From: Parvibaculum sp039680535 | Lineage (GTDB): Bacteria > Pseudomonadota > Alphaproteobacteria > Parvibaculales > Parvibaculaceae | NCBI RefSeq assembly: GCF_039680535.1 | Contig: NZ_JBDKSS010000025.1 | Span: 62,001 to 126,000 of the forward strand | Direction of reading: 5' to 3' | Length of the DNA stretch: 64,000 nucleotides | Shown: one piece after another, positions 43,367-51,215 of the stretch | Layout of the letters: each line of letters starts with the position of its first letter | Position numbering within the stretch: position 1 is the first letter of the stretch | The notes under the pieces: model-generated | Told to the model about the DNA's origin: nothing | The model's input: only the letters and a program-made list of their open reading frames with translations | Database searches by the model: none | Made by a program: the position numbers and the translations under genes

Positions 43367-44386
43367 ATGACCATCTCTGTACTGACCAAAAGGACAGCGC
43401 TACTGCTCGGCGCCTTGTTCCTGTTCATCGCGTCGGCCTTCGAAGTGCGTGCCGACACGACGTTACTCAACGTGTCCTATGACCCCACCCGCGAGCTTTA
43501 TGAAGCGGTGAACAAGGCCTTTATCGCCGACTGGAAGGCCAAGACGGGTGAGACCATCACCGTTCGCCAGTCGCATGGCGGTTCCGGCAAACAGGCGCGC
43601 GCCGTCATCGATGGCCTTTCCGCCGATGTGGTCACGCTGGCGCTTGCGGCCGACATCGACCAGATCGCGGCGCTTTCCGGCAAGCTGCCCATCGGCTGGC
43701 AGAAGCGCCTGGCCGACAACAGCTCTCCTTACACCTCGACGATCAACTTTGTCGTTCGCAAGGGCAACCCCAAGGGCATCAAGGATTGGGACGATCTCGT
43801 CAAACCGGGTGTCGCCGTCATCACGCCCAATCCCAAGACTTCGGGCGGCGCGCGGTGGAACTTCCTCGCAGCCTGGGCTTTCGCGGACAAGAAGTTCGGC
43901 GGCGATCAGGCCAAGGTGCGTGAGTTCGTCACGGCGCTCTACAAGAACGTTCCTGTGCTCGACACGGGTGCCCGCGGTTCGACGACCTCCTTCGCGCAGC
44001 GCGGCCTTGGCGATGTGCTCATCAACTGGGAAAACGAGTCCTATCTGATCCTCAAGCAGTTCCCGAACGATTTCGAGGTTGTCTATCCCTCGGTCTCGAT
44101 CCTGACTGAGCCGCCTGTCGCTGTCGTTGACGGCAATGCCGACAACAACGGCACGCGCAAGGTGGCGGAGGCCTACCTCAAGTTTCTCTACACGCCTGAA
44201 GCGCAGAAGCTTATCGCCGCAAATTTCTATCGTCCGCGCGACACGGCTGCGGCCGATCCGGCGGATCTGAAGCGCTTCCCGAAGCTCGAACTCGTGACGA
44301 TCGACGAGAAGTTCGGCGGCTGGCGCAAGGCGCAGAAGCTCTATTTCGGTGACGGTGGCGTATTCGACCAGATTTACAAGCCGTAA
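43367..44386 (+). CDS. Sulfate ABC transporter substrate-binding protein, copy 2
   Basis: 339 residues, paralogue of the preceding gene. The same motifs are conserved: LLNVSYDPTRELYEAVN, TVRQSHGGSGKQARAVIDGL, VTLALAADIDQIA and GGARWNFLAAWAFA. The signal peptides differ completely (MTISVLTKRTALLLGALFL). Divergence is spread through the mature part, so the two may have different affinity or oxyanion preference. ATG 43367 with GGAAAGG upstream. Followed by a hairpin and a porin gene. Confidence 0.92.
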   Translation: MTISVLTKRTALLLGALFLFIASAFEVRADTTLLNVSYDPTRELYEAVNKAFIADWKAKTGETITVRQSHGGSGKQARAVIDGLSADVVTLALAADIDQIAALSGKLPIGWQKRLADNSSPYTSTINFVVRKGNPKGIKDWDDLVKPGVAVITPNPKTSGGARWNFLAAWAFADKKFGGDQAKVREFVTALYKNVPVLDTGARGSTTSFAQRGLGDVLINWENESYLILKQFPNDFEVVYPSVSILTEPPVAVVDGNADNNGTRKVAEAYLKFLYTPEAQKLIAANFYRPRDTAAADPADLKRFPKLELVTIDEKFGGWRKAQKLYFGDGGVFDQIYKP

Positions 44387-44460
44387 CAGTCAGGCCGTAA
44401 CGACAGGAAGGGCCTCAAGGGGCCGACGGCACCGCTCTTCTTCAAAAATCCATTCAGCAA

Positions 44461-44487
44461 TGCGACCGCCGGAAAACGGTGGTCGCA
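44461..44487 (+). other. Intercistronic hairpin just upstream of the porin start
   Basis: TGCGACCGCCG (44461-44471) pairs with CGGTGGTCGCA (44477-44487), 11 bp with one G-T pair and a five-base loop. There is no T-run. The GGGGG ribosome site (44491-44495) starts four bases after the stem. It may protect the upstream mRNA end, or tune translation of the porin. Confidence 0.6.
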
Positions 44488-44500
44488 AATGGGGGTACTC

Positions 44501-45889
44501 ATGCAAAAAACTTCTCTTTTCCTAAGCGCCAGCCTTCTGGCATTGAGCCTGACGGGGCCGGCATTTGCTGCGTCGTCCGCCCAGGAACTTCAGCAGCGCG
44601 TCGACGACCTCGAAGCGACGGTCGATGCATTGCGGTCGGAAATCGCCGACATCCGCAAGCAGCCGGAATTCAAGCCGGTACCCGTCTTCCAGAATTCGAA
44701 GGGCGATACCTCGTTCAAGTTCCGCGGCCAGATTGCCGCTGATGCTGCCGCGTTCGATACGCGCAAGGGCGCCAACGACTACAAGGACGGCACGCAACTC
44801 CGCCGCGCCCGTCTCGGCATCGAGGGCACCTATCAGAAGGACTGGGCCTATCGTCTCGAGGTCGATGTCGGCAATGCTTCGCGCGACGACAATTCGAACC
44901 AGGAAATCGACGTGAAGGACGCCTATGTCCAGTACAAGGGTCTCAACGAAAAGACGACCGTCACGCTCGGCCAGCACAAGACGCCGAACACACTGGAGCA
45001 GGCGATTTCGAGCTCCGACACGCTCTTCACGGAAATTCCGCTCTACGTCGAGGCCTTTACCAACCGCACCACGGCGGGCGGCGACTACAAGGCGGGCGTG
45101 TCGGTGAAATATGCCGACGTCAACTGGACGGCGACGGCCGGTGTCTTCGGCGAAAACTACGCCATCAATGGCGGCGGCGGCACCAACGGCACCAGCGGCA
45201 CGGCGACACCGACCTACCAAGACGAAGGCTGGGGTCCTGCGGCTCGTCTGACCTGGGCGCCCGTCAATGGCGTCACCGAGACGCTGCACCTTGGCGTTTC
45301 GGGCTATTGGCGCGATACGGGTGCGCGGCACGGCACCTCGTCAAACTCCGGCGTCCAGTTCCGTAGCGGTCCGGAAGTGTCGGTCGACGGCACACGCCTC
45401 ATCGATACCGGTGCGCTCGACGCGAAGAGCTACTGGTTCGGCGGCCTCGAACTCGCCGGCCAGTACGGTCCGGTTTATCTTCAGTCGGAATATGGCAAGG
45501 TCAGCGTCGATCGCTATACCAACACGGACCTCGATTTCGACGGCGGCTATGTTGGCGCGTCCTGGGTTATCACAGGCGAAAACCGTGAATACAAAGACGG
45601 TGCTTTCGCGCGCATCAAGCCGAAGAGCCCATTCTCCCTGTCCAAGGGTGGCTGGGGCGCGTGGGAAGTTGCGGGCCGCTACAGCACGCTTGATCTCAAT
45701 GACGGTGCGTTCAAGGGCGGCAAGGAGAACAATTACAGCCTTGGCCTGAACTGGTACCCGAACAATTACCTGCGTCTGCTTGTGGATTACGTCCATTTCG
45801 ATGCGGATACGCCGAATTCCGGAAAGACGGCGATCGCCGTCAAGAATGCCGGCGACGCGATTATTACTCGCGTCGGCATTATCTGGTAA
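44501..45889 (+). CDS. OprP/OprO-family anion porin
   Basis: 462 residues. Signal peptide (SLTGPAFA then ASS), then a short coiled coil (QELQQRVDDLEATVDALRS) typical of trimeric OprP-type porins, and a barrel domain containing FKFRGQIAADAAAFD, RRARLGIEGTYQKDWAYRLE and KTTVTLGQHKTPNTLEQ. It ends in VGIIW, an aromatic C-terminus. OprP/OprO pores select phosphate or polyphosphate; placement between sulfate-binding and sulfate permease genes suggests a sulfate role. ATG 44501 with GGGGG upstream; an ATG four codons earlier overlaps that site. Confidence 0.88.
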   Translation: MQKTSLFLSASLLALSLTGPAFAASSAQELQQRVDDLEATVDALRSEIADIRKQPEFKPVPVFQNSKGDTSFKFRGQIAADAAAFDTRKGANDYKDGTQLRRARLGIEGTYQKDWAYRLEVDVGNASRDDNSNQEIDVKDAYVQYKGLNEKTTVTLGQHKTPNTLEQAISSSDTLFTEIPLYVEAFTNRTTAGGDYKAGVSVKYADVNWTATAGVFGENYAINGGGGTNGTSGTATPTYQDEGWGPAARLTWAPVNGVTETLHLGVSGYWRDTGARHGTSSNSGVQFRSGPEVSVDGTRLIDTGALDAKSYWFGGLELAGQYGPVYLQSEYGKVSVDRYTNTDLDFDGGYVGASWVITGENREYKDGAFARIKPKSPFSLSKGGWGAWEVAGRYSTLDLNDGAFKGGKENNYSLGLNWYPNNYLRLLVDYVHFDADTPNSGKTAIAVKNAGDAIITRVGIIW

Positions 45890-45928
45890 TGCTATCGGCA
45901 ATCGGGATGATTGCGCGAGTGAGTGGGA

Positions 45929-46789
45929 ATGAGCTTGAGCGTTTTGACAGAGCGGCTGCCACGAAGGGTGCCTTCGGTATTGCCGGGCTTCGGGCTGACG
46001 CTCGGCTTCTCGATGGCCTATCTCGGGCTCATCGTTCTCATTCCGCTTACCGGCGTATTCATCCGCTCGGCCGGACTTGGCTGGTCGGGCTTCTGGCAGC
46101 TTGCCACTGACGAACGGACACTCGCCGCTCTGAAGCTCAGCTTCGGAGCGGCGCTTGCCGGTGGCGCCGTCAACGCGGTTGCAGGCCTTCTCGTTGCGTG
46201 GGTGCTGGTGCGTTACAGCTTTCCGGGCCGGCGCATCGTCGATGCCGCAATCGATTTGCCATTTGCATTGCCGACAGCCGTCTCCGGTCTGGCGCTTGCG
46301 GCGCTTTATGCGCCAAACGGATGGATCGGTTCGCTTCTCGCGGATATCGGAATCAAGGTCGCCTTCACGCCGCTTGGCGTCGTCGTCGCCTGCGTGTTCA
46401 TCGGTCTTCCGTTCGTCGTGCGAACATTGCAGCCCGTGCTCAGCGATCTCGAGCCGGAACTCGAAGAGGCGGCCGCCACACTTGGCGCAACGCGCCTTCA
46501 AACCGTTTCGCGCGTGATTTTCCCGGCGCTGCTGCCGCCGCTGCTGACCGGCTTTGCGCTCGCCTTTGCGCGCGCGGTGGGCGAATACGGTTCGATCATC
46601 TTCATCGCGGGCAATCTTCCCTACAAGTCGGAGATCGCGCCGCTGCTCATCATCATTCGCCTCGAAGAGTTCAACTATTCCGCCGCGACCGCGGTTGCGA
46701 CGGTCATGTTGCTGCTCTCCTTCGCCATTCTGCTGCTCGTCAATCTACTGCAGGCGTGGAGCAGGCGGCGCACCGGCTTCGCGAGCTGA
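45929..46789 (+). CDS. cysT: Sulfate ABC transporter permease CysT
   Basis: 286 residues, six hydrophobic segments. CysT features: LGLIVLIPLTGVF, IDLPFALPTAVSGLALAALYA and the permease EAA loop LEEAAATLGATRLQTVSRV. Partners with CysW to form the membrane channel for sulfate/thiosulfate. ATG 45929 or GTG 45923; neither has a strong ribosome site. Ten bases before cysW. Confidence 0.9.
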   Translation: MSLSVLTERLPRRVPSVLPGFGLTLGFSMAYLGLIVLIPLTGVFIRSAGLGWSGFWQLATDERTLAALKLSFGAALAGGAVNAVAGLLVAWVLVRYSFPGRRIVDAAIDLPFALPTAVSGLALAALYAPNGWIGSLLADIGIKVAFTPLGVVVACVFIGLPFVVRTLQPVLSDLEPELEEAAATLGATRLQTVSRVIFPALLPPLLTGFALAFARAVGEYGSIIFIAGNLPYKSEIAPLLIIIRLEEFNYSAATAVATVMLLLSFAILLLVNLLQAWSRRRTGFAS

Positions 46790-46798
46790 GAAAAGATC

Positions 46799-47662
46799 AT
46801 GGCCGACAACATACAGAGAGAAGCCGGATCGCCGATAAGCGAAGGCCCGCTGGCCAAGTGGGTGCTCATCTCGCTTGCGATCGGCTATCTGGCGGCGTTT
46901 CTTGTCCTGCCGCTCGTCGTCGTTTTCGTGGAGGCGCTGCGCCACGGACTCGAAGCCTATGCCTCGGCGCTTTTCGAGCCCGACGCGCTTTCCGCGATAA
47001 GACTGACGCTCATCGTTTCGGCGATCGCGGTTCCGGCCAATATCGTCTTCGGGCTGGCCGCATCATGGGCCATCGCAAAGTTTGAATTCCCGGCAAAGAG
47101 TTTTCTCATCACCCTGATCGACCTTCCCTTCTCGGTCTCGCCCGTTATTTCCGGTCTCGTCTATGTGCTGCTTTTCGGCGCGCAGGGTTTCTTCGGGCCC
47201 TGGCTCGCCGCGCACCACATTCAGATCATCTTTGCCGTACCGGGCATCGTGCTTGCGACGATCTTCGTCACCTTTCCCTTCGTCGCGCGCCAGCTCATTC
47301 CGATCATGCAGGCCCAGGGCAATGATGACGAAGAGGCGGCGCTGTCGCTCGGCGCAGGAGGGTTTCGCACCTTCTGGAGCGTCACGCTTCCAAATGTGAA
47401 ATGGGCGCTGCTCTACGGCGTACTGCTTTGCAACGCACGCGCCATGGGCGAATTCGGCGCCGTCTCGGTTGTATCCGGACATATTCGCGGCCTCACGAAC
47501 ACCATGCCGCTACATGTGGAGATTCTCTACAATGAGTACAATTTCGTTGCAGCCTTTGCGGTTGCCTCGCTTCTGGCTCTCCTCGCGCTCGTCACCCTCC
47601 TTCTCAAAACCGTTCTCGAATGGCGCTACGGTCGTGAGCTTGCCGCAGCGGGCGGGCACTGA
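46799..47662 (+). CDS. cysW: Sulfate ABC transporter permease CysW
   Basis: 287 residues. Motifs: VFGLAASWAIAKFEFPAKS, LIDLPFSVSPVISGLVYVLLFG and the EAA loop DEEAALSLGAGGFRTFWSV. Its order after cysT and before cysA is the usual cysTWA arrangement. Confidence 0.91.
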   Translation: MADNIQREAGSPISEGPLAKWVLISLAIGYLAAFLVLPLVVVFVEALRHGLEAYASALFEPDALSAIRLTLIVSAIAVPANIVFGLAASWAIAKFEFPAKSFLITLIDLPFSVSPVISGLVYVLLFGAQGFFGPWLAAHHIQIIFAVPGIVLATIFVTFPFVARQLIPIMQAQGNDDEEAALSLGAGGFRTFWSVTLPNVKWALLYGVLLCNARAMGEFGAVSVVSGHIRGLTNTMPLHVEILYNEYNFVAAFAVASLLALLALVTLLLKTVLEWRYGRELAAAGGH

Positions 47663-47666
47663 TCCT

Positions 47667-48776
47667 GTGACGACGCAACACGATACGCGCGACGATGCGC
47701 GCCCGAACCAGGCGCCCGTTCGCATCGACGTCGAGGATCTGCACAAGAGCTTCGGTACATTCGCTGCGCTCAACGGCGTGTCGTTGACCGTGCAACCGGG
47801 CGAGCTGCTGGCGCTGCTGGGGCCTTCGGGCTCAGGCAAGACGACGCTGCTGCGCGCGATCGCGGGGCTTTCGACGCCGGATGAGGGCCGCATCTACTTT
47901 CATGGCGTTGATGCGACAAATCTCAGCCTGCGCGAGCGCCGCGTCGGATTTGTCTTTCAGCAATATGCGCTGTTCCGGCACATGACCGTGTTCGACAATA
48001 TCGCCTTCGGTTTGCGCGTGCGGCCACGTGCCGAGCGTCCGCGCGAGCGTGAGATCGCGCGGCGTGTGCGTCGCCTTCTCGAACTCGTTCAGCTTCAGGG
48101 ACTCGACAAGCGGTTTCCGAGCCAGCTTTCGGGCGGCCAGCGTCAGCGCGTGGCGCTTGCTCGCGCGCTCGCCATCGAGCCCACAGTTCTGCTGCTCGAC
48201 GAGCCCTTCGGCGCGCTCGACGCGAAGGTTCGAAAGGATCTGCGCCGCTGGCTTCGCCAGATTCATCATGAAACCGGCCTCACGACGATCTTTGTGACTC
48301 ACGATCAGGAAGAGGCGCTGGAACTCGCCGACCGCGTGGTGATCATGAGCCGCGGCCAGATCGATCAGATCGGAACGCCGAGCGAAATCTACGACGATCC
48401 GGCAACGCCCTTCGTCTGCGAATTCCTCGGCAACGTTACGCGCGTCGATACGGTTCTCAAGGACGGGGAAGCGGATGTGCTGGGCAGCCTGCTCCCCGTA
48501 CCGGACAGCGAGACCTACCGAGACGGTCCGGCGGTTGCCTATGTGCGCGGCCATGAGCTCGAGATCGTTTCGAGCGATCAGCCGGGCGGTACGCCTGCGA
48601 CCGTTCGCGCGGTTCGGCCCTTTGGCGCATCGGTGACGATCGAGCTCGATGTCAAAGGCCGCGCGGAACCCATCGAAGCGGAAGTTCCTCGCGAGCTGTT
48701 TGAGGTTGGCGAGGTGCGTGAAGGGCGGCAGGTGCGCGTCCGCGCGATTGCGGCGCGCATTTTCAGGCGCGACTGA
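47667..48776 (+). CDS. cysA: Sulfate ABC transporter ATP-binding protein CysA
   Basis: 369 residues from a GTG at 47667, four bases after the cysW stop. Walker A GPSGSGKTT, Q-loop FVFQQYALF, signature LSGGQRQRVALARAL, Walker B LLLDEPFGALD and switch histidine in FVTHDQEEA. The C-terminal part carries the CysA regulatory/TOBE-like domain. It energises sulfate import through CysT-CysW. A terminator follows. Confidence 0.92.
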   Translation: MTTQHDTRDDARPNQAPVRIDVEDLHKSFGTFAALNGVSLTVQPGELLALLGPSGSGKTTLLRAIAGLSTPDEGRIYFHGVDATNLSLRERRVGFVFQQYALFRHMTVFDNIAFGLRVRPRAERPREREIARRVRRLLELVQLQGLDKRFPSQLSGGQRQRVALARALAIEPTVLLLDEPFGALDAKVRKDLRRWLRQIHHETGLTTIFVTHDQEEALELADRVVIMSRGQIDQIGTPSEIYDDPATPFVCEFLGNVTRVDTVLKDGEADVLGSLLPVPDSETYRDGPAVAYVRGHELEIVSSDQPGGTPATVRAVRPFGASVTIELDVKGRAEPIEAEVPRELFEVGEVREGRQVRVRAIAARIFRRD

Positions 48777-48808
48777 AATCCACTTCCTTGTTCGTAAATG
48801 AGCTGTGA

Positions 48809-48831
48809 CGGGGGCCGATGGTCCCCGTTTT
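48809..48831 (+). terminator. Rho-independent terminator after cysA
   Basis: CGGGGGCC (48809-48816), loop GAT, GGTCCCCG (48820-48827), then TTTT. One G-T pair; short but GC-rich. Confidence 0.78.
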
Positions 48832-49135
48832 CATTCGTGTGTTCTCATTTGTTCCGCACAAGCGCCGGTGCTTCGTTTTGGTCTGCTCATATTTGAGCAG
48901 TGGGAGGCGAGTTGACGCAGCCGCAATTCCCCTACGTCAAGGTCGGCCCGCCATAAAAATGGCTTGGATATTGGCTTTTCGGCACGATATGGGAATGAGG
49001 AGTGGCGGCGCAGACGCCGCGCGGTGAACAGCCGTTCCCGCATGCCCGGTCTGGCAGCCAGGCGAAACCGCATTTCGTAACATCCGATCGAAAGCCATTT
49101 TGAGGCGCCGATCGGTCCTCATAGGGAGACTCATT
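48832..49135. promoter_or_regulatory. Intergenic region upstream of the thiolase gene
   Basis: 304 bases without a gene. It holds the CTGCTCA-TATT-TGAGCAG palindrome (48883-48900) and, shortly after, TTGACG...CGTCAA arms (48912-48917 and 48935-48940). No confident -35/-10 pair was found. The last 60 bases are the thiolase leader with AGGGAGA at 49122-49128. Confidence 0.4.
48883..48900. promoter_or_regulatory. 18-bp perfect palindrome upstream of the thiolase gene
   Basis: CTGCTCA TATT TGAGCAG, a perfect 7-bp inverted repeat around an AT spacer. Size and spacing fit a TetR/FadR-type operator. It is 236 bases before the thiolase start, so it may belong to a promoter with a long leader. Confidence 0.5.
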
Positions 49136-50308
49136 ATGGCTGAAGCCTATATCGTAGCGGCGGCCCGCACCGCCGGCGGCCGCAAGGGTGGCAAACTGAA
49201 GGATTGGCACCCCGTCGATCTCGGCGCGCAGGTCGTCAATGCGCTCATCGACCGCACGGGCATCGATCCGGCGCTCGTCGAGGACGCGATCTGGGGTTGC
49301 GTCGGTCAGGCCGGCGAGCAGGGCATGAACATCGCGCGCAACGTCGTCATGGCGTCGAAGCTTCCCGAAAGCGTTCCGGGCACGTCGGTCGACCGTCAGT
49401 GCGGCTCCTCGCAGCAGGCGATCCACTTCGCCGCGCAGGCCGTGATGTCGGGTGCGATGGATATCGTCGTCGCGGGCGGCGTCGAGAGCATGACGCGCGT
49501 TCCGATGGGCCTGCCGATCTCGCTCCCGGCGAAGAACGGCTTCGGCATCTATATGAGCCCCGAGCTTCAGCACAAGTATCCCGGCGTCCAGTTCAACCAG
49601 TTCGCCGGCGCCGAGATGATGGCGAAGAAGTATGGCCTGACGAAGGACGTGCTCGACGAGTTCGGCTTCAAGAGCCACCAGAAGGCGATTGCCGCGACGA
49701 AGGCGGGCGCTTTCGACAACGAGATCGTGCCGCTCGAAATCACCACCGCTGAAGGCGGCAAGGAAATCCACAAGACGGACGAAGGCATTCGCTACGACGC
49801 GAGCCTCGAGGCGATCAAGGGCGTGAAGCTCCTCGTCGAAGGCGGCGCGCTGACGGCGGCCACCTCGAGCCAGATCTGCGACGGCGCGTCCGGCGTCCTC
49901 GTCGTCAACGAAAAGGGCCTGAAGCAGCTCGGCGTGAAGCCGCTCGCGCGCATCCACCACATGACGGTGGTTGGCGGCGATCCGATCATCATGCTCGAGG
50001 CGCCAATCCCCGGCACGCTGCAGGCGCTCAAGAAGGCCGGCATGAAGATCGAGGATATCGATCTTTACGAAGTCAATGAAGCCTTCGCGTCGGTTCCGGT
50101 CGCATGGCTGCAGCAGACGGGCGCTGACCCCGAGAAGCTGAACGTCAATGGCGGCGCGATCGCCCTCGGTCACCCGCTCGGCGGTTCGGGCGCAAAGCTC
50201 ATGGCGACGCTCATCCACGCGCTCCATGCGCGCGGCAAGCGCTATGGTCTCCAGACCATGTGCGAAGGCGGCGGCCTCGCCAATGTGACGATCGTCGAAC
50301 GTCTCTAA
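49136..50308 (+). CDS. Acetyl-CoA C-acyltransferase (thiolase)
   Basis: 390 residues. Thiolase landmarks: nucleophile C89 in DRQCGSSQQA, VAGGVESMTRVPMG, the NEAF motif in YEVNEAFASVP, GGAIALGHPLGGSGAK with the catalytic histidine, and the second cysteine in TMCEGGG. The subgroup is the FadA/steroid-type thiolase with a short loop. It either shortens beta-ketoacyl-CoA or condenses acetyl-CoA. No hydratase/dehydrogenase partner gene is adjacent. Codon use looks strongly optimised (very GC-rich third positions). ATG 49136 with AGGGAGA upstream. Confidence 0.88.
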   Translation: MAEAYIVAAARTAGGRKGGKLKDWHPVDLGAQVVNALIDRTGIDPALVEDAIWGCVGQAGEQGMNIARNVVMASKLPESVPGTSVDRQCGSSQQAIHFAAQAVMSGAMDIVVAGGVESMTRVPMGLPISLPAKNGFGIYMSPELQHKYPGVQFNQFAGAEMMAKKYGLTKDVLDEFGFKSHQKAIAATKAGAFDNEIVPLEITTAEGGKEIHKTDEGIRYDASLEAIKGVKLLVEGGALTAATSSQICDGASGVLVVNEKGLKQLGVKPLARIHHMTVVGGDPIIMLEAPIPGTLQALKKAGMKIEDIDLYEVNEAFASVPVAWLQQTGADPEKLNVNGGAIALGHPLGGSGAKLMATLIHALHARGKRYGLQTMCEGGGLANVTIVERL

Positions 50309-50330
50309 GCGGCAAATTGTATGCATACGG

Positions 50331-50360
50331 AAGGGCGGAGCTGATTGCTCCGCCCTTTTT
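50331..50360 (+). terminator. Rho-independent terminator after the thiolase
   Basis: AAGGGCGGAGC (50331-50341), loop TGATT, GCTCCGCCCTT (50347-50357) and TTTG. Confidence 0.88.
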
Positions 50361-50386
50361 GTTTGTCGGAACACTGTCCGTTTTGT

Positions 50387-50404
50387 TTTCTTACTTATAA
50401 GAAA
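50387..50404. promoter_or_regulatory. Palindrome upstream of the MerR-type gene
   Basis: TTTCTTA CTTA TAAGAAA, perfect 7-bp arms around four bases, in an AT-rich stretch 68 bases before the regulator start. Plausible autoregulatory operator; no clear -35/-10 framing it. Confidence 0.45.
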
Positions 50405-50471
50405 GATTAATCTGAGATAATTTTTGGTAAGCTGTTCGCAAGATGTCGATGGAGGGGGGGCCAGTTTGCGA

Positions 50472-51200
50472 ATGAAGATGAAGGAGCTTGAACGGGAAAC
50501 CGGCGTGGGGCGTGAGACCATTCGCTATTATATCCGCGAAGGGCTGTTGCCCGAGCCGGAGAGACCGAAGCGGAACGTTGCGACATACGGCCAGGTGCAT
50601 GTCGAGCGGCTTAAGCTCATCCGCCGGCTGCAGCAGGATCGCTTTCTGCCGCTCAGCATCATCAAGACGATCGTGGAGGCCCAGGCGGAGGGCCAGCCCC
50701 GCGGCCTTGAAGCCTTTATCGGGCTCGAAAACAGCGTCGGCCCGCTTCTCAGCGAATCGCTAAGTCACGCTCCGCAAAAGCTGGAAGAGGTTTCCGCGCA
50801 GACAAATATCAGCGTGGATGATATTCACGAGTTTGAGAGCTTCGGCCTGATCGTGATCGATGGGCGCGAAGATGGCGATTGGCTATCGCGGCGCAACGTC
50901 CGCATCGTCGAGCTTCTGGCCGAGTCACGCGCCGCCGGCTTTGATGAAGAAGCCTCGTATCGGCCGGAGCATTATCGCATCTATGCGCAGATGATGGATA
51001 TCGTCACCAAATACGAGGTGTCGCTCTTCTATCACAGCCTTGCGAGCCGCATTGGTTCGCAGGAAGCGGCGGAACTTGCTGCCCGTGGCATTCGCATCAT
51101 CAATGAGATGTTGCCGATCCTCCGTACAGAGAAACTTATCCGTGAAATGATGCAGGTCAGCGCGAGCGGATCGCTGGGCGCTGGTAGTGGCGAAGATTGA
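50472..51200 (+). CDS. MerR-family regulator with a second HTH-like segment
   Basis: 242 residues. N-terminal MerR winged helix: MKELERETGVGRETIRYYIREGLLPEPER, then YGQVHVERLKLIRRLQQ. A second, degenerate copy of the same pattern follows at about residues 110-150 (TNISVDDIHEFESFGLIVIDG, then RRNVRIVELLAES), followed by a helical C-terminal domain. Two HTH-like units in one chain is a less common MerR layout. Neighbouring thiolase suggests control of fatty acid or ketone metabolism, but this is only proximity. TTG 50466 is an alternative start with better spacing from GGAGGGGGG. Confidence 0.8.
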   Translation: MKMKELERETGVGRETIRYYIREGLLPEPERPKRNVATYGQVHVERLKLIRRLQQDRFLPLSIIKTIVEAQAEGQPRGLEAFIGLENSVGPLLSESLSHAPQKLEEVSAQTNISVDDIHEFESFGLIVIDGREDGDWLSRRNVRIVELLAESRAAGFDEEASYRPEHYRIYAQMMDIVTKYEVSLFYHSLASRIGSQEAAELAARGIRIINEMLPILRTEKLIREMMQVSASGSLGAGSGED

Positions 51201-51215
51201 GGCGGTGCAGGGCGT

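Noticed and set aside
44461..44487. The hairpin before the porin as a Rho-independent terminator
   Set aside because: No T-run follows, and the porin ribosome site starts four bases later, so it is listed as a processing/translation element.
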